Origin: Paraeggerthella hongkongensis
GTDB lineage: Bacteria; Actinomycetota; Coriobacteriia; Coriobacteriales; Eggerthellaceae
Direction of reading: 5' to 3'
Assembly: GCF_003726035.1 (NCBI RefSeq)
Contig: NZ_QICD01000026.1
Span: 1 to 35,904 of the forward strand
Length of the DNA stretch: 35,904 bases
Part shown: positions 24,807 to 32,779 of the stretch, in pieces
How the letters are laid out: the number at the start of each line of letters is the position of its first letter
Position numbering within the stretch: position 1 is the stretch's first letter
Position numbers and translations under genes: made by a program
Notes under the pieces: model-generated
Databases searched by the model: none
Seen by the model: the letters and a program-made list of their open reading frames with translations, nothing else
Told to the model about the DNA's origin: nothing

Positions 24807-26147
24807 ATGGATATCTGGATAAGCATCGTCGTCACATTCTTGCTCGTGCTGGTCAACGGATACTTTTCTATGTCCGAAATGGCGTTGGTGAACGCCAAGT
24901 TGGTGCTGCTGCAGCATGAAGCGGAAGCAGGCGACAAGCGAGCGGAACGTGCGTACAGCTTGGCGAGCGATTCCAGTCAGTTTTTGGCAACCATCCAAGT
25001 GGCTATCACGCTGGTCGGCTTCTTTGCCTCGGCCGCTGCTGCCACAAACCTGTCCGAGCCTTTGGCTTCGTGGTTTGCCAGCTTCAACGTGGCGTGGCTT
25101 ACGGCTATTGCGCCCGGCTTGGCTCCCGTGGTTATCACGCTGGTGGTGTCGTACCTCAGTATCGTAGTAGGCGAGCTTGTCCCGAAGCGCGTTGCCCTTG
25201 CGGATGCGGAAGGCATGAGCAAAGCGGTGGCGGGCCCGCTTATGGTGTTCGCCAAGATCGCTTCGCCGCTGGTCACGCTTACATCGGCTTCTGCCAACGG
25301 ATTGTCCAAGCTGCTGCGCGTCAAGAACGCGGACGAGCGTCAAACCGTGTCCGAAGAAGAGATCAAGTACATGGTCACGGACAATGACGAGCTGCTCGAA
25401 GACGAGAAGCGCATGATCCACGACATTCTGAATCTGGGGGATATGAGCGTGCATGAAATCATGCAGCCGCGCGTGGACATGATTCTAGTCGAGGATACGG
25501 AAACGGTGCAGCAGGCTCTTGAACGCATGCGCGGTACGGGGTATTCGCGCCTTCCCGTGTATCACGAGGACATCGATCATATCGTGGGCATCGTTCATTA
25601 CAAGGATCTCATGGGCCCGTTCATGGATTCCAAGGGCGCTGATCCGGCTTCTTCTTATGCGTATGAAGCGCTGTTCGTTCCAGAGACGAAAGACATCTAC
25701 CCGCTGCTTGCGGAAATGCAAACGAACAGGCAACAGATGGCCATTGTCGTGGATGAATACGGTGGAACGGATGGTTTAATTACCGTAGAGGACATCGTGG
25801 AGGAGATCGTCGGCGAGATCATTGACGAGTCGGACCGAGAGAACCCGTTCGTGGAGCAATCGAGTGGCAACACCTGGGTGGTCGACGGGCGTTTCCCGGT
25901 AGAAGATGCCGAAGAGTTGGGATGGCCGGTCGAGGAGTCCGCAGACTACGAGACCATTGCCGGCTGGTTGATGAACATGCTGGACTCCGTTCCTCAAACC
26001 GGCGATGAGTTCGACCACAACGGCTACCGATTCAAGATCTTGTCCATGCGCCGTCGCCGCATCTTGTCGGTGCGCGCTGAACGCCTGAAAGCCCAGCCCG
26101 ATTCCTCTGAATGCTCGAGCGAGGAACTAGGCCGGGAGGAAGCGTGA
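24807..26147 (+). CDS. HlyC/CorC-type (CNNM) membrane protein with CBS domains
   Basis: 446-aa protein with the standard order: DUF21/CNNM membrane domain (residues 1-190, first helix SIVVTFLLVLVNGYFSMSEM, with LGELVPKR-like VGELVPKRVALADAEG), a CBS pair (about 212-335; DMSVHEIMQPRVDMILVE, then MAIVVDEYGGTDGLITVEDIVEEIVGEI in parts) and a C-terminal CorC_HlyC domain (WVVDGRFPVEDAEELGW). Members transport or regulate divalent cations, chiefly Mg2+; the hemolysin name is historical. Start ATG 24807 follows CAGGAAG, 12 bp after the preceding stop. It overlaps the next gene in GTGA at 26144-26147. Confidence 0.9.
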   Translation: MDIWISIVVTFLLVLVNGYFSMSEMALVNAKLVLLQHEAEAGDKRAERAYSLASDSSQFLATIQVAITLVGFFASAAAATNLSEPLASWFASFNVAWLTAIAPGLAPVVITLVVSYLSIVVGELVPKRVALADAEGMSKAVAGPLMVFAKIASPLVTLTSASANGLSKLLRVKNADERQTVSEEEIKYMVTDNDELLEDEKRMIHDILNLGDMSVHEIMQPRVDMILVEDTETVQQALERMRGTGYSRLPVYHEDIDHIVGIVHYKDLMGPFMDSKGADPASSYAYEALFVPETKDIYPLLAEMQTNRQQMAIVVDEYGGTDGLITVEDIVEEIVGEIIDESDRENPFVEQSSGNTWVVDGRFPVEDAEELGWPVEESADYETIAGWLMNMLDSVPQTGDEFDHNGYRFKILSMRRRRILSVRAERLKAQPDSSECSSEELGREEA

Positions 26148-27136
26148 CGCAAGAAAGGCAGCTGTATCGTTCGCGAGATGCGCTTATAGCGGGTGTTTGC
26201 GCCGGCGTAGCCGACTATTTTTCTGTGGACCCGCTTGTTGTTCGCATCTTGGCAGCTGCGTTTACGCTCGCTTCCGGGGGCTTGCTCGGCTTGGCGTATC
26301 TTGCGATGTGGATCGTGGTTCCCAAGGCTCCTAAAATAGTGAAACCGCTTGAAGTAAAACCTCAATCGGTTCATTCTGACACGTATGGAACGGTGGACTT
26401 CAGCAGTCGGCATGGTTCGGCCGGGCAAGGTCCATCATGGTCGAACACGCCGACTCGGACAGCGGGCTGGCGCTATTCGACGCCATCGTATACGGGCGCG
26501 GCGCACGTGCCTCCCGAGCCTCCTGCTGCCGCGCCGCTGAAACGGGTCCCGCAACCGGTGGTCCATCATCCCGTCGATCCGCCGAAGGAGGCGTCTGAAG
26601 CGAGTGTTCGAGCCGCTTTGTGGCTGGGTTCGTTTTTGTTGTTTGCCGGCATCGTCGCGATGGCGGTGACGTTCGTTCGCGATATCGCATGGTGGCAGTA
26701 CGCCCCGCTCTTCTTCGTCATTTTGGGAATTGTGGGCATGGTTGTTCCGGGAACCCCCGGGCGCCGCATGCGCAAGTTCGTGGAGGGGCTTGTTTGCTTT
26801 TGCATAGGCTCGATGGTGTTGACCATGAGTTTGGGCATCGTTGCTTGGGAGTCCATCGTTCCCATGCTGGTTTACCTGTGGCCCCTGTTGCTCATGACGC
26901 TTGCGTTCGCGGTGTTTTCGGCTACGCTTAAATCTCCCATGATGAATTTGCTCGCGGGCGCTTGCTTCGCGGTGTTCTGCACGGCGGGGGTGCTATGGTA
27001 CTCCATACCCGGCCCTACGACCGAGATCGTGTTCACGGCTCCGTACGGTCGCGAATACCATGTTCAGATGCTGTTGAAGGAGCGAGAATTCGATTTGCTC
27101 AACGGAGACGTTCTGGAGTGGTCTATTCGACTTTAG
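26144..27136 (+). CDS. PspC-domain membrane protein
   Basis: 330-aa protein. An N-terminal PspC domain (RQLYRSRDALIAGVCAGVADYF then LVVRILAAAFTLASGGLLGLAYLAMWIVVPK) is followed by a Pro/Ser/Thr-rich cytoplasmic linker of about 90 residues and then several helices (about residues 165-290) resembling liaF-like membrane modules, ending in a short polar domain. PspC proteins act in membrane-stress sensing. I place the start at GTG 26144, with GGGAGGAAGC upstream and a GTGA overlap with the previous gene; the frame is open to 26111 inside that gene. It closes the envelope cluster. The exact function of the C-terminal part is not recognised. Confidence 0.85.
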   Translation: MTQERQLYRSRDALIAGVCAGVADYFSVDPLVVRILAAAFTLASGGLLGLAYLAMWIVVPKAPKIVKPLEVKPQSVHSDTYGTVDFSSRHGSAGQGPSWSNTPTRTAGWRYSTPSYTGAAHVPPEPPAAAPLKRVPQPVVHHPVDPPKEASEASVRAALWLGSFLLFAGIVAMAVTFVRDIAWWQYAPLFFVILGIVGMVVPGTPGRRMRKFVEGLVCFCIGSMVLTMSLGIVAWESIVPMLVYLWPLLLMTLAFAVFSATLKSPMMNLLAGACFAVFCTAGVLWYSIPGPTTEIVFTAPYGREYHVQMLLKEREFDLLNGDVLEWSIRL

Positions 27137-27278
27137 CTAGCGGAGCACTTGCCGTTCGCCCGCATCTGCACATTTCGTTCGCTTGTTCGATTTTCCGATC
27201 AAGTCTGTTGCGACCTGCGGTTTTGCAAAGCAAGTTTTTGTCAAGCGAACAAATGATGTAGGGCATCTCCACACTTTT

Positions 27279-27308
27279 TTGCCCTAAAGCCCCCTTGTCC
27301 GCTAAAAT
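27279..27308 (+). promoter_or_regulatory. Possible promoter of the glucosaminidase-like gene
   Basis: TTGCCC (27279-27284) and TAAAAT (27303-27308) with an 18-bp spacer, about 96 bp before the GTG start at 27404. A TAGGGCA/TGCCCTA inverted repeat (27259-27265, 27280-27286) overlaps the -35 and could be an operator or a weak terminator of the preceding operon. Confidence 0.4.
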
Positions 27309-27403
27309 ATCTTCTACCACAACAGCATATCGCCCTCCAGGCAGCAATCCCTCTTACAATCTACTACGCTGTCAACCGCCTAAGCGGTAAGGGGTCGTGC
27401 GCT

Positions 27404-28246
27404 GTGCAACGAAAGGTTATCGAAGTTTTGACGGTGAAACGCACTAAACAACGGAAGTCGAACATAGCTGCCAAAATCGCTGCGGTTGGCTGCGCATCGT
27501 GCGTGCTGGCCGGGTGCATTGGCTTCGGCTTCGCCTCCGCGGGTAGCGGCGCTTCTCATGACATAGATTCGTTCGGGATTGATTCGGTAAGCACGGCTGC
27601 GTCTGCGACGGACTACGGCTTTTCGTCGGAGGCCGCCGATTCTGGCGCTCGCGAGTCCACGGTGCTTACCAGCACGGCTTCGCGCGATATATCCCAGGGC
27701 ATCGCCGCCATAGAGGCGGAAGAGGAGGCGGCTCGTCTTGCCGCCGAAGAGGCTGCTCGCAAGGAAGAGGCAGCTCGCATTGCCGCCGCCGAGGCCGCGA
27801 AGGCCGAGCAGCAGGCTCGCGCTGCCCGCGAGGGCGCCGCCGATGCGCTGGCTTCCCTTTCCGACGTTGACTGGTCGGTGGGGCACGAGGCGTTCGTGGC
27901 CGAATGGAGCGGCCGCATCGACGCGTATCTGGCCGGTTCTCCCTTGTCTGGGCACGGAGCCACGTTTGCAGAGGCTGCTTGGGTTCATGGCGTTGATCCT
28001 CGCTGGTCGCCCGCTATCTCCAATACTGAAAGCTCGAAGGGTTCTGCGTGCTTCAAGCCCTACAACGCGTGGGGTTGGATGTCCTCGGTTGCGTGGAGCA
28101 GCTGGGAAGAGTCCATCAACGCGCACGTTGCGGGTTTGGCTAGCAACTACGGGTACTCCATCACCGTAGCGAACGCGCAGAAGTATTGTCCTCCTACCTA
28201 CATGGACTGGTTCAATAAAACGCTTACGCAAATGAAAATGATCTAA
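27404..28246 (+). CDS. Exported cell-wall hydrolase-like protein (glucosaminidase/lysozyme-like domain)
   Basis: 280-aa protein. A basic N-terminus and hydrophobic segment with LAGC (CASCVLAGCIGFGFASA) indicate export, possibly as a lipoprotein. Residues about 105-150 are an Ala/Glu/Lys/Arg-rich coiled coil (AEEEAARLAAEEAARKEEAA). The C-terminal domain contains AEAAWVHGVDPRWSPAISNTE with a candidate catalytic Glu, then SSKGSACFKPYNAWGWM, SWEESINAHVAGLASNYG and YCPPTYMDWFNKT, the pattern of lysozyme-like or endo-beta-N-acetylglucosaminidase domains of Coriobacteria and Firmicutes. GTG 27404 is chosen because AAGGGG lies nine bases upstream; TTG 27428 and GTG 27434 are alternatives. Activity is inferred. 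Confidence 0.72.
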   Translation: MQRKVIEVLTVKRTKQRKSNIAAKIAAVGCASCVLAGCIGFGFASAGSGASHDIDSFGIDSVSTAASATDYGFSSEAADSGARESTVLTSTASRDISQGIAAIEAEEEAARLAAEEAARKEEAARIAAAEAAKAEQQARAAREGAADALASLSDVDWSVGHEAFVAEWSGRIDAYLAGSPLSGHGATFAEAAWVHGVDPRWSPAISNTESSKGSACFKPYNAWGWMSSVAWSSWEESINAHVAGLASNYGYSITVANAQKYCPPTYMDWFNKTLTQMKMI

Positions 28247-28279
28247 TCGAAGCGCCGCCGGAAAGGCGGCGCTTCGATT
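28245..28279 (+). terminator. Strong hairpin terminator overlapping the stop codon
   Basis: A perfect 15-bp stem AATCGAAGCGCCGCC / GGCGGCGCTTCGATT with a 5-nt GGAAA loop; the left arm begins inside the TAA stop. The following bases GTTG give only a poor T run, so it may work partly as an mRNA 3' end stabiliser. Confidence 0.75.
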
Positions 28280-28442
28280 GTTGAGGAGCGGAGCAAGGCG
28301 GAGGGCGGGGCTGCTCCTTTGCCTTGCTGTCTTGCCGACCTCGCTTCACCTCTTCTCTGCCGTTTTGCCCCGTTATCTTGTTATTGCAGTATGCTGGATG
28401 CTTGCAGGAAAGTGCGCCCTGGGCGCAGGCGAAAGGACTGGT

Positions 28443-29102
28443 ATGAGCAACGTGATCGTCGTAGGCTGTGGCCGCGTCGGTTCTCAGCTGGCAAACATGT
28501 TGTCGGATAACGGCAGCAACGTGTGCGTGATCGATCGCAATGCCGATGCATTCGCGAACCTGGGTCGCAACTTCAACGGTTCCACCGTACAAGGAGTTGG
28601 CTTCGACGAAGAGACGCTGATAAAGGCTGGCGTGGAGGATTGCGATGTTGTTGCGGCGGTTACTCAGTTCGACAACACGAATCTTATGTGCGCCGAGGTG
28701 GGCAGCCGTTTGTTCGGCGTGCCTCACGTTATTGCGCGTCTATACAATCCCGATCACGAACGCGCATACATGCAGCTGGGCATCGACTACGTATGCGGCA
28801 CATCGCTTGTGGCCGAGGACGTGTTCAGCAAGGTGGTGTCGGGGCATGGCGCGCACCTGGACACGTTTGGGGAATTCGAAGTGCTGCGCTTTTCGCTTGA
28901 CCTAAGTTGGTCGGACAAGCGCACCATTCGCGTGTCCGAGTTGGAGCGCGATCACGACATCCGCATTGTGGCTTTCGAGCGCGGAGACGGATCGGCCAGT
29001 TCCATTCCCACGCGCGATTCCATTCTGTATAACGGAGATTCGGTGCTGGCGTGCGTGCGTCATGAGTTGATCGAGTCGTTTTCGAAGTATATTCAAGATT
29101 AA
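28443..29102 (+). CDS. TrkA-family potassium uptake regulatory protein (first)
   Basis: 219-aa cytoplasmic protein: N-terminal RCK Rossmann domain (NVIVVGCGRVGSQLANMLSDNG with GxGxxG, acidic Asp at the end of the second strand in VCVIDRN, predicted NAD(H) or ATP/ADP binding), motif DVVAAVTQFDNTNLMCAEVG, then a C-terminal TrkA_C-like domain from about 140. It gates a TrkH/KtrB-type potassium channel. ATG 28443 follows AAAGGACTGG; codons back to 28278 lack support. The next gene is a second, different TrkA protein. No TrkH/KtrB gene lies in the window. Confidence 0.88.
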   Translation: MSNVIVVGCGRVGSQLANMLSDNGSNVCVIDRNADAFANLGRNFNGSTVQGVGFDEETLIKAGVEDCDVVAAVTQFDNTNLMCAEVGSRLFGVPHVIARLYNPDHERAYMQLGIDYVCGTSLVAEDVFSKVVSGHGAHLDTFGEFEVLRFSLDLSWSDKRTIRVSELERDHDIRIVAFERGDGSASSIPTRDSILYNGDSVLACVRHELIESFSKYIQD

Positions 29103-29164
29103 GGTGCAGCGTTGGCCTGCAATGAATGCGGGCGACTTGCAGGGTTGTCGGGAAAGGAAGCTTC

Positions 29165-29842
29165 ATGTACATCGTGATCGCGGGAGGCGGCAAGATTGGC
29201 GAGTACCTGGCCACCGTGCTGCTGCAAAGCGGCAACGACGTGGCCATCATAGAGGAGACGCTTTCGACGGCCGACAGGTTGTCGGTGGCGCTGCAGGGCC
29301 GGTACCTGGTCATCCACGGCGACGGCTGCGATTCGAAGTATCAGGAAGACGCGGGCATTCGCCGCGCTGACGTATTCGTGGCCACTACGGGCCAAGACGA
29401 CGACAATCTGGTGTCGTGCGAGATCGCGCAGCGCGTGTTCAACGTGCCGCGTTGCATTGCCCGCGTGAACAGCCCGAAGAACCTTCGCATTTTCAAAGAG
29501 GTGGGCATCGAATGCGTGTCGTCCACCACGCTTATCGCGAACCTCATCGAAGAGGAAACGCTGCTTGGCAGCGTGAGCGTTGCGTCGTCGCTTACGCACG
29601 GCAACGTTATGCTGACCGAGATCGTGGTGCCGCGCATGCGCCATCACTCCAACGAGGCGGGTATTCTGGTGTCGTCGCTGCCCATGCCCGAGAACAGCCT
29701 GGTTGCCGCCGTCTCGCCCCAAGACGACGACAACGTGGAAGTGGTTAACGAGGAAACAGTGCTCTATCCAGGCGACAAGGCCATCGTCGTGGTGGACAAC
29801 GAAGTTCTCGATGAGGTAAGGGCCTTGTTCAAAGCGTTGTAA
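29165..29842 (+). CDS. TrkA-family potassium uptake regulatory protein (second)
   Basis: 225-aa RCK protein. N-terminus MYIVIAGGGKIGEYLATVLLQSG with the dinucleotide motif, Glu-Glu at the end of the second strand (VAIIEET), then DVFVATTGQDDDNLVSCEIAQ and CIARVNSPKNLRIFKEVGIE, and a TrkA_C domain with ETVLYPGDKAIVVVDNE. ATG 29165 follows GGAAAGGAAG. The pair of unlike RCK subunits suggests a heteromeric gating ring, as in some Gram-positive Trk systems. It is separated from the first trkA gene by 62 bp and ended by a strong terminator. Confidence 0.88.
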   Translation: MYIVIAGGGKIGEYLATVLLQSGNDVAIIEETLSTADRLSVALQGRYLVIHGDGCDSKYQEDAGIRRADVFVATTGQDDDNLVSCEIAQRVFNVPRCIARVNSPKNLRIFKEVGIECVSSTTLIANLIEEETLLGSVSVASSLTHGNVMLTEIVVPRMRHHSNEAGILVSSLPMPENSLVAAVSPQDDDNVEVVNEETVLYPGDKAIVVVDNEVLDEVRALFKAL

Positions 29843-29884
29843 CTTTTAAAAAGACCCCTTCGCCATGCGTCGGAAAGCCGAGCA

Positions 29885-29930
29885 AAAAAGCGAAGCTGTT
29901 GCCCTTGCGCGGACAGCTTCGCTTTTTGTT
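29885..29930 (+). terminator. Rho-independent terminator after the trkA pair
   Basis: A perfect 15-bp stem AAAAAGCGAAGCTGT / ACAGCTTCGCTTTTT (29885-29899 and 29913-29927) with a T5 run in the right arm followed by GTT. Confidence 0.92.
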
Positions 29931-29962
29931 GCGCTTTTCGTACGGTTGTCCAGTTCCGTTCT

Positions 29963-29992
29963 TTGAAGGCTTCCCAGAACACCTGTGACAAT
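29963..29992 (+). promoter_or_regulatory. Candidate promoter of the flavoprotein operon
   Basis: TTGAAG (29963-29968), 18 bp, then GACAAT (29987-29992) preceded by TGT, giving an extended -10 form. It lies about 58 bp before the ATG at 30051. The 13 bases CACCTGTGACAAT (29980-29992) are identical to part of the MITE-like copy at 21122-21134. Confidence 0.4.
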
Positions 29993-30050
29993 AAGTGCAT
30001 CGAGCGGGCGCCGTTCCGCTGAGAATGGAATGCAGCAAGGAGGGGGTCGT

Positions 30051-31910
30051 ATGAAAGACGGTTGCGGTAATGGGTCCTTTGGCGAAACGGGTATATCGAG
30101 GCGAGCGTTTCTTGGGGGTAGTGCTGTCGCCTTTGGCACGATGGTGCTTTCGGGAGCTATGAGCGGATGCTCTTCTTCGGGAGAAGGAAGCAGGCAAGGA
30201 GCGCAAGGACCTGTCGACGGCGAGCAAGTGTTGTATGAACTTTATGATACGGACATCCTTATCATCGGCGGCGGCCTTGCCGGGTCCCATGCGGCACTTC
30301 AGGCTTACAAGCAGGGGCAAGATGTCGTGGTGGTGGAGAAAGCGCCTTTCCATTTCGGGGGAGCATGCGGATATAATTGGTGCAATTGGGTGAACTTCAT
30401 CCAGACTGATACGCCATGGGATGAGTCCGAAGACTTTGTCCTGAACGAGCTTACGAACAAAAAGATCGCCAAGGCGACCCACGAAGCGTTTTCTGTCGAG
30501 GATCGCAACCTTCTCTTGCGCTATGCGCAAGAGGGAAACAACCTGTTCACGCGAGACGAGACAGGCGCGTTCGTCCCGGGTCTCGACATGCCCGGGTATC
30601 CGCTCTTCGGAACTTTCAATGGTTTTCCGCGTTACTTTACCGACTCGGTAGAGCGATCGGGCGCTCGTATCTTCGATCAAACTATGATTACAGATATCAT
30701 CATTGAGGACGGTGCGTGCATAGGTGCCATCGGATTGCACATTCCTACCGGGACGGTGCGCGCGTTTCGAGCCAAATCGACGATTTCCTGCACGGGTGCA
30801 AGCTCGTGGGTGTATGGGTGGAATACGGTAGCGGCCACTTCCATCAACTCGCCGGACAATACGGGCGATGTCGATGCCGCAGCTTACCGGCGAGGCGCAG
30901 CCTTGCAGGATTCAGAATTCTTCCAGTTCGACCTTATCAGCATGTATCCGACCGGTCTTGCAGCTACGTTCGTAGGCGGTATCGGCGCCGACAACCTGTG
31001 CTGCGAGTACATCTGCGATGCGAACGACAACTACTTCTTCAGGGGGATGGACTATTCGACGCTGGATCGCATCACGTTCACGCGAACGATTGCCAAGGCT
31101 ATCCACGATGGCGGGGGGTCGCCCAACGGCGGCGTGTACGTGGATTTCTCAAGTCCTGAAGCTTTTGCAGCTATGGGGGAGGTCTACCGTCGCAACGTTA
31201 CCTTGTGGAAAGAGGTATTCGGTATAGATGTGTCCTCCTCCAAGCTCGAATGTGCGCTTGAAACGTATGAGCATGGTGGAAATCCGCGCGTGGACGAAAA
31301 CCTGATGGTCGAGGGTATGCCGGGGTTATTCTGCGCTCGCGGCGGCGGCGTCTCGGGCGCTCAAGGGGGCACTTCGGTCAATGTCGCGTATCGAGACGGA
31401 TCTTACGCGATGATGAAAGCTATTGAATACGCCGAAGGACCGGGCAAGAACAAACCGCAATCGTTTACCTTCGCTTCGGTTGAAGAGGAGGTCGGGCGCT
31501 TGCATGAAATGCGCACGCGCCGATCCGGCGGCAAACGCCCTCAGGAAATTACCCGCATGATTCAGCGCGCCTGCTATCAGGCATGTCAGCCTACGCGGGA
31601 AACAACGGCAATGAAAGAAGCCGTGGCGGAGCTCGAGCGCATCCGCGCGGAAGAACTGCCCAAGATGCAGCTCGGAGACGCCTCTCTGAACTACAACACC
31701 GACTGGAAGGCCGCTATCGAGGCTTACAACCTGCTCGACATCGCTGAAGCTAGCTCGAAGGCGGCTCTTATGCGCGAAGAAAGCCGTGGGCATAGCTATC
31801 GACCCGACTTCCCGCAAGAAGACTCGGCAAAGTGGACGTGCAACATCGTCGCTAAAAACGTGGATGGCAAAATGCAGCTCGAAACCGTTCCCGTTGTCGA
31901 ATTGGATTAG
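30051..31910 (+). CDS. Tat-exported FrdA/SdhA-like flavoprotein reductase
   Basis: 619-aa flavoprotein. ATG 30051 follows AAGGAGGGGG. The N-terminus has a twin-arginine signal SRRAFLGG (Arg17-Arg18), a hydrophobic stretch and a lipobox-like MSGC at Cys40, so it should be exported folded with FAD bound and possibly lipid-anchored. FAD-binding: DILIIGGGLAGSHAAL (Gly73-Gly78) and VVVVEKA. SdhA/FrdA family traits are NTGDVDAAAYRRGAALQDSEFFQFD and a C-terminal helical domain with ALMREESRGHSYRPDFP. Key classical motifs are absent: no SHTxxAxGG for covalent FAD (region reads GGACGYNWCNW), no FHPTG, and GVSGAQGGTSVN in place of the usual ANRLGGN loop. The electron acceptor is therefore probably not fumarate. 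The Fe-S partner follows 35 bp after the stop. Confidence 0.85.
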   Translation: MKDGCGNGSFGETGISRRAFLGGSAVAFGTMVLSGAMSGCSSSGEGSRQGAQGPVDGEQVLYELYDTDILIIGGGLAGSHAALQAYKQGQDVVVVEKAPFHFGGACGYNWCNWVNFIQTDTPWDESEDFVLNELTNKKIAKATHEAFSVEDRNLLLRYAQEGNNLFTRDETGAFVPGLDMPGYPLFGTFNGFPRYFTDSVERSGARIFDQTMITDIIIEDGACIGAIGLHIPTGTVRAFRAKSTISCTGASSWVYGWNTVAATSINSPDNTGDVDAAAYRRGAALQDSEFFQFDLISMYPTGLAATFVGGIGADNLCCEYICDANDNYFFRGMDYSTLDRITFTRTIAKAIHDGGGSPNGGVYVDFSSPEAFAAMGEVYRRNVTLWKEVFGIDVSSSKLECALETYEHGGNPRVDENLMVEGMPGLFCARGGGVSGAQGGTSVNVAYRDGSYAMMKAIEYAEGPGKNKPQSFTFASVEEEVGRLHEMRTRRSGGKRPQEITRMIQRACYQACQPTRETTAMKEAVAELERIRAEELPKMQLGDASLNYNTDWKAAIEAYNLLDIAEASSKAALMREESRGHSYRPDFPQEDSAKWTCNIVAKNVDGKMQLETVPVVELD

Positions 31911-31945
31911 CTGTTGTTGTTTGCGTGCTTACGAGGAGGCAAGTT

Positions 31946-32650
31946 ATGAAAATCAAGATTCAAAAGTACAATCCTTCGGTAGATCCCGCTCCTCATTTTG
32001 AGGAATACGAAATCACGCATACCGAGCATATGACTTTGCTCGAGGCGTTGGTTCAGGTCAACGATACGATAGAGCCCATTGCTTTCGACTACAGCTGTCG
32101 TGGGCGCGTGTGCGGGCGGTGCGCTATGACGCTCAATGGGGTCCCTTGCCTCGCTTGCGTGACGCCGATAGAAGATTCGGACAAAAACGAGGTTACTCCT
32201 CTTAAACATTTTCCGGTAGTACGCGATTTGATTGTGGACAAAACGAAGATCACCGACAGGGTGAGCCGGATACTCGCTCGCCAGCGTGCTTTCGATCTTA
32301 CGGTTGAAGAGGTGAAGGCTCCGGTTGACGCGGCTCTGCCCAAGAAACTCGAACCGCTCGAGTATTGCGCTCGTTGTGGCGTGTGCACCGCTGCTTGCCC
32401 TGTCGTGGAGCAGAAAGGGCTTAAATCCTATATTGGCCCGACGGGCATGATCGCCATCGCAAACCGATTTTACGACCCGTACGATCAAGGGGACCGAGTG
32501 GTGGAAGCCATGCAAAACGGTTTGTGGGAATGTATAGAATGCGGCATGTGCGATAGCGTGTGCAAGGCGCTTGAGATCGATCATTTGTCGGTTTGGAAGG
32601 ACCTTCGCGAAGCTGCCGAATCGGCGGGGTTGAAGCCGCCTCGCTCCTAG
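31946..32650 (+). CDS. FrdB/SdhB-like iron-sulfur subunit
   Basis: 234-aa electron-transfer partner of the flavoprotein. ATG 31946 follows GAGGAGG. The N-terminal ferredoxin domain has Cys51, Cys56, Cys59 and Cys71 (plus an extra Cys68) for a [2Fe-2S] cluster. The C-terminal domain has C141xxC144xxC147xxxC151P and C196xxC199xxC202xxxC206K. In E. coli FrdB the position matching Cys199 is Val207 and the cluster is [3Fe-4S]; the Cys here predicts a second [4Fe-4S] cluster. There is no Tat or Sec signal, so it either travels with the flavoprotein or works on the cytoplasmic side. No membrane anchor gene (frdC/D, sdhC) follows; a terminator closes the two-gene unit. Confidence 0.85.
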   Translation: MKIKIQKYNPSVDPAPHFEEYEITHTEHMTLLEALVQVNDTIEPIAFDYSCRGRVCGRCAMTLNGVPCLACVTPIEDSDKNEVTPLKHFPVVRDLIVDKTKITDRVSRILARQRAFDLTVEEVKAPVDAALPKKLEPLEYCARCGVCTAACPVVEQKGLKSYIGPTGMIAIANRFYDPYDQGDRVVEAMQNGLWECIECGMCDSVCKALEIDHLSVWKDLREAAESAGLKPPRS

Positions 32651-32686
32651 CCAGCTTCAAGTGGGTTTGAAATAGCCAGTTAATAT

Positions 32687-32718
32687 CCCAGCTCCGTTTC
32701 GTAACGGAGCTGGGTTGT
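32687..32718 (+). terminator. Terminator after the flavoprotein/iron-sulfur pair
   Basis: A perfect 12-bp stem CCCAGCTCCGTT / AACGGAGCTGGG with a TCGT loop, followed by TTGT. Confidence 0.8.
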
Positions 32719-32779
32719 ATGCTGGGCTCGTCGTGCGTGTATACTGGAGGGGCCGTATGGGGATGCGGACGGAGGGGTT

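Noticed and set aside
27137-27403. Possible c-di-AMP (ydaO-type) riboswitch before the cell-wall hydrolase gene
   Set aside because: The gene type made this worth checking, but the conserved motifs of that riboswitch are not present.
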